Of a stretch of DNA of 64,000 nucleotides, positions 61,056 through 64,000 are shown piece after piece. The DNA lies in assembly GCF_009362785.1 (NCBI RefSeq), contig NZ_WHNQ01000011.1, positions 1 through 64,000 of the forward strand, in the 5' to 3' direction. Within the stretch, counting starts at the first letter, position 1. The number at the start of each line of letters is the position of its first letter. A program made the position numbers and the translations under genes. The DNA comes from Paraburkholderia atlantica. GTDB taxonomy: Bacteria; Pseudomonadota; Gammaproteobacteria; Burkholderiales; Burkholderiaceae. The notes beneath the pieces were generated by a model. The model saw only the letters and a list, made by a program, of their open reading frames with translations, did no database searches and was not told where the DNA came from.

Positions 61056-63797
61056 TCAATGCGCCTCCTCCCAGTTCAGCCCCGCGCCGACTTCGGCGAC
61101 CAGCGGCACCTTCAGCGCGGCGACGCCGCACATCAGTTCTGGCAGACGTTTGCGGACTTCGGACAACTCGGCGTCGGGCACTTCGAGAATCAGTTCGTCG
61201 TGCACCTGCATGATCATGCGCGTGCCGATCTTCGAGTCTTCGATCCAGTTCTGCACGGCGATCATCGACATCTTGATCAGGTCGGCCGCGGTGCCCTGCA
61301 TCGGCGCGTTGATCGCGGCCCGCTCCGCGGCCTGGCGGCGCGGACCGTTGCCGCCGTTGATCTCGGGCAGCCACAGACGGCGGCCGAACACCGTTTCGAC
61401 GTAGCCCTTCGCCTTCGCGCTCAAGCGCGTCTCGTCCATATAGCGAGCGACACCGGGATAGCGCGCGAAGTAGCGGTCGATATACATCTTCGCGGCATCG
61501 CGCGTGATGCCGAGATTCGACGCGAGGCCGAAGGCGCTCATGCCGTAGATGAGACCGAAGTTGATGACCTTCGCGACGCGTCGCTGATCGCTCGACACTT
61601 CGAGCGGCGTCACGTTGAAGATTTCCGATGCAGTGGCGCGGTGAATGTCCTCACCCTGCGAAAACGCACGCATCAGCGATTCGTCGCCGGAGATGTGCGC
61701 CATGATGCGCAATTCGATCTGCGAGTAATCGGCGGACACGAGTTTGTGACCCGGCGGCGCGATGAACGCCTCGCGGATGCGTCGGCCTTCGCCGGTACGC
61801 ACCGGAATGTTCTGCAGGTTCGGATCGTTCGACGCGAGCCGCCCCGTCACCGCGACGGCCTGCGCGTAGTTCGTATGCACGCGGCCGGTTTGCGAATTGA
61901 CCATGCGCGGCAGCTTGTCGGTATAGGTCGACTTCAGTTTCGACAGGCCGCGATGCTCGAGCAGGATCTTCGGCAGCGGGTAGTCTTCGGCGAGCTTCTG
62001 CAGCACCTCTTCGTCGGTGGACGGCGCGCCGCTCGGCGTCTTCTTGATGACCGGCAGTTCGAGCTTCTCGAAGAAAATCTGCCCGATCTGCTTCGGCGAG
62101 CCGAGGTTGAATTCGCCGCCGGCCAGTTCGTACGCGTTGCCTTCGAGCTCGATCAGACGGGTGGCGATTTCGCTGCTCTGCTGACGCAGTTTCTCCGCGT
62201 CGATCAGCACGCCAGTGCGCTCCATCTTGCGCAGTACGCGCGAAGTCGGCACTTCGATCTCGCGATAGACGTGGTCGAGCGACTTCTCCACGGCGATCTG
62301 CGGATACAAGGCCTGATGCAAACGCAGCGTGATGTCTGCGTCTTCGGCCGCATACTCGGCGGCTTTGTCGAGCGCGACTTCGTCGAAGCCGATCTGCTGC
62401 GCGCCCTTGCCCGCAACCTCCTCATACTTGATCGTCTTCACGCCGAGATGACGCAACGCGAGGCTGTCCATGTCGTGCGTGCGGTGCGATTCGAGCACGT
62501 ACGATTCGAGCAGCGTGTCATGCTCGACGCCGCGCATTTCGATGCCGTAATTGGCGAGCACCTGTTCGTCGTACTTCAGATGCTGGCCGACCTTCTTGTG
62601 GTCCGCGCTTTCGAGCCAGGGCTTGAGTTTCGCGAGCACTTCGTCGCGCGGCAGCTGCACCGGCGCGTCGGGGCCGCGATGCGCGAGCGGCAAATACGCG
62701 GCACGGCCCGCTTCGACCGACAGCGACAAGCCGACGATCTGCGCGACCATCGGATCGAGCGACGTGGTTTCGGAATCGAACGAGGTGAGCTCGGCCGCAT
62801 TGATCTTGTCGAGCCACGCGTCGAGCTGCTCCCATGTTTGCACGGTCTCGTAGTGGCGCTCGTGATCGACGGACAGCGCGGGAGGCACGTCGGTTTCCGG
62901 ACCTTCGACCGCATCGGCAATTTCGACTTCGCGCAGCCACGTCTTGAAGCCGTGTCGCGTGAACAAATCTCGCAATTCTTCGCGCGACTCGGGAAGGCTC
63001 GGCAAGCTTTCTTCGATCGACACGATGTGCCCGGTCAGATCGCAATGACGCTCGACAGTGACGAGCTTGCGCGCCATCGGCAAGAAGTCCAGCGCGCGGC
63101 GCAGGTTGTCGCCGACCGCGCCCTTGATCTCGCTCGCATGCTCGACGATGCCATCTAGCGACTCATATTGCGTCAGCCATTTGACCGCTGTTTTCGGACC
63201 GCATTTCTCGACGCCCGGCACGTTGTCGACGGTATCGCCGATCAGCGACAGATAATCGATGATGCGCTCCGGCGGCACGCCGAACTTCGCGACCACGCCG
63301 TCGCGGTCGAGAGTTTCGTTGGTCATCGTATTGACGAGAGTGACGCGGTTCGACACGAGCTGCGCGAGGTCCTTGTCGCCGGTCGATACGACCACGTTCA
63401 TGCCAAGCTTTTCTGCCTCGGTGCACAGCGTGCCGATCACGTCGTCCGCTTCGACGCGATCGATCATCAGCAGCGGCCAGCCGAGCGCGCGCACCGCGAC
63501 GTGAATCGGCTCGATCTGACGGGCAAGATCTTCCGGCATCGATGGACGGTTCGCCTTGTACTCCGGATACCAGTCGTCGCGAAACGTTTTGCCCTTGGCG
63601 TCGAACACGCACGCGCTATACTCTGCTGTGACTTCCTTGCGCATGCGCCGCAGCATGTTGATCATCCCATAGAGCGCACCCGTCGGGCCACCCTCGGGGC
63701 CGCGTAGATCAGGCATCGCATGGTAGGCCCGGTACAGATAACTCGAACCGTCGACCAACAGCAGGGTCTTACCTTCAAGGCTTCGTTCTTCAGGCAT
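61056..63797 (-). CDS. polA: DNA polymerase I
   Basis: This 913-residue repair and Okazaki-fragment-processing polymerase has the N-terminal 5' nuclease (LLLVDGSSYLYRAYHAMPDL, GDTVDNVPGVEKCGPKTA). The 3'-5' exonuclease keeps its acidic residues (FDSETTSLDP, EYAAEDADIT). Polymerase motif A is DYSQIELRIMAHISGDE, the O helix is RRVAKVINFGLIYGMSAFG, and motif C is VHDELILE. The start codon lies one base from the start codon of the divergent LOG gene. Confidence 0.97.
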   Translation of the reverse strand: MPEERSLEGKTLLLVDGSSYLYRAYHAMPDLRGPEGGPTGALYGMINMLRRMRKEVTAEYSACVFDAKGKTFRDDWYPEYKANRPSMPEDLARQIEPIHVAVRALGWPLLMIDRVEADDVIGTLCTEAEKLGMNVVVSTGDKDLAQLVSNRVTLVNTMTNETLDRDGVVAKFGVPPERIIDYLSLIGDTVDNVPGVEKCGPKTAVKWLTQYESLDGIVEHASEIKGAVGDNLRRALDFLPMARKLVTVERHCDLTGHIVSIEESLPSLPESREELRDLFTRHGFKTWLREVEIADAVEGPETDVPPALSVDHERHYETVQTWEQLDAWLDKINAAELTSFDSETTSLDPMVAQIVGLSLSVEAGRAAYLPLAHRGPDAPVQLPRDEVLAKLKPWLESADHKKVGQHLKYDEQVLANYGIEMRGVEHDTLLESYVLESHRTHDMDSLALRHLGVKTIKYEEVAGKGAQQIGFDEVALDKAAEYAAEDADITLRLHQALYPQIAVEKSLDHVYREIEVPTSRVLRKMERTGVLIDAEKLRQQSSEIATRLIELEGNAYELAGGEFNLGSPKQIGQIFFEKLELPVIKKTPSGAPSTDEEVLQKLAEDYPLPKILLEHRGLSKLKSTYTDKLPRMVNSQTGRVHTNYAQAVAVTGRLASNDPNLQNIPVRTGEGRRIREAFIAPPGHKLVSADYSQIELRIMAHISGDESLMRAFSQGEDIHRATASEIFNVTPLEVSSDQRRVAKVINFGLIYGMSAFGLASNLGITRDAAKMYIDRYFARYPGVARYMDETRLSAKAKGYVETVFGRRLWLPEINGGNGPRRQAAERAAINAPMQGTAADLIKMSMIAVQNWIEDSKIGTRMIMQVHDELILEVPDAELSEVRKRLPELMCGVAALKVPLVAEVGAGLNWEEAH

Positions 63798-63798
63798 T

Positions 63799-64000
63799 AT
63801 GACTAAGAGAAAAGTGATTCCGAGTCTGCGATCGCTCGCAGATCAAGAGCGCGCAACGGCCAAAAAAGCCCGCGCATCGTGGCAGATGTTCACGATTATG
63901 GCAGAGTTTATCGAGGCGACCGAGTACCTGTCGGAGATTCGCCCGGCGGTCAGCATCTACGGTTCGGCGCGCCTGAAACCGAACTCGCCGTACTACAAAC
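63799..64000 (+). CDS. LOG family protein, TIGR00730 type (5' part only)
   Basis: The first 67 residues (MTKRKVIPSLRSLADQERAT, then AEFIEATEYLSEIRPAVSIY and GSARLKPNSPYY) match the N-terminus of LOG/TIGR00730 Rossmann-fold nucleotide-binding proteins, often annotated as lysine-decarboxylase-like. Known members release cytokinins or hydrolyse nucleoside monophosphates. The gene runs off the right edge. It diverges from polA with a single base between start codons. Confidence 0.85.
   Translation, partial: MTKRKVIPSLRSLADQERATAKKARASWQMFTIMAEFIEATEYLSEIRPAVSIYGSARLKPNSPYYK

Noticed and set aside
1..64000. CRISPR arrays, prophage or intact insertion sequences
   Set aside because: I saw no regularly spaced direct repeats, phage structural genes, or complete transposase with terminal repeats.

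Overview
The window looks like the primary chromosome of a Burkholderiaceae bacterium, most likely Paraburkholderia or Burkholderia. DNA is GC-rich with strong GC3 bias, and the contents are typical of that group: a beta-proteobacterial 16S rRNA start, two Burkholderia-type porins, DUF4148 proteins, a PcaQ-controlled protocatechuate 3,4-dioxygenase, and the rpsU-yqeY-dnaG-rpoD macromolecular synthesis operon. This assignment rests on family recognition only.

Layout. 1-630: 5' end of an rRNA operon on the minus strand with its promoter, UP-like element and a pair of DnaA-box-like sites. 670-2530: cobalt transporter cbtBA under a cobalamin riboswitch, divergent from a histidine-phosphatase-like gene. 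3096-6360: KaiC-like double ATPase plus hybrid histidine kinase, preceded by a good sigma-54 promoter match. 6393-12026: MarR regulator followed by an AaeB/AaeX/AaeA-like efflux system with an outer-membrane factor lipoprotein. 12241-15025: two-subunit IorAB-type molybdenum hydroxylase. 15316-23319: D-xylose locus (xylA-xylF-xylG-xylH, divergent xylR and an aldose 1-epimerase). 23511-24322: two small DUF4148 envelope proteins.

24554-31346: PEP-mutase/isocitrate-lyase-like protein, XRE-cupin regulator, a large FAD/Fe-S dehydrogenase and a DUF1338 (HglS) 2-oxoadipate enzyme beside a LysR regulator. The last two enzymes form a coherent 2-oxoadipate to D-2-hydroxyglutarate to 2-oxoglutarate route. 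31403-35233: aromatic catabolism (4-hydroxyphenylpyruvate dioxygenase, PcaQ, PcaHG). 35330-42207: an H-NS-like small protein with an altered DNA-binding hook, a LysE exporter, an acyl-CoA synthetase, a Crp/Fnr regulator, an IS5-like remnant and two convergent porins. 42208-43613: mostly non-coding, with one previously unlisted 56-residue acidic ORF. 43614-49221: an unusual CAU-anticodon tRNA with a long variable arm, then rpoD, dnaG, yqeY and rpsU. 49290-64000: housekeeping genes (BaiN-like flavoprotein, tsaD, folE2, dxs, ispA, xseB, ndh, polA) plus an orphan Rieske oxygenase, a sulfurtransferase, a dienelactone-hydrolase-like protein and the start of a LOG-family gene.

There is no CRISPR array, prophage or intact insertion sequence. 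The most unusual items are the class-II-like tRNA(CAU) abutting an intrinsic terminator, the H-NS paralogue with its GRGR hook changed to GHGD, the KaiC/histidine kinase pair with a sigma-54 signal, histone-H1-like tails shared by three unrelated DNA-binding proteins, and several clean inverted repeats beside regulator genes.
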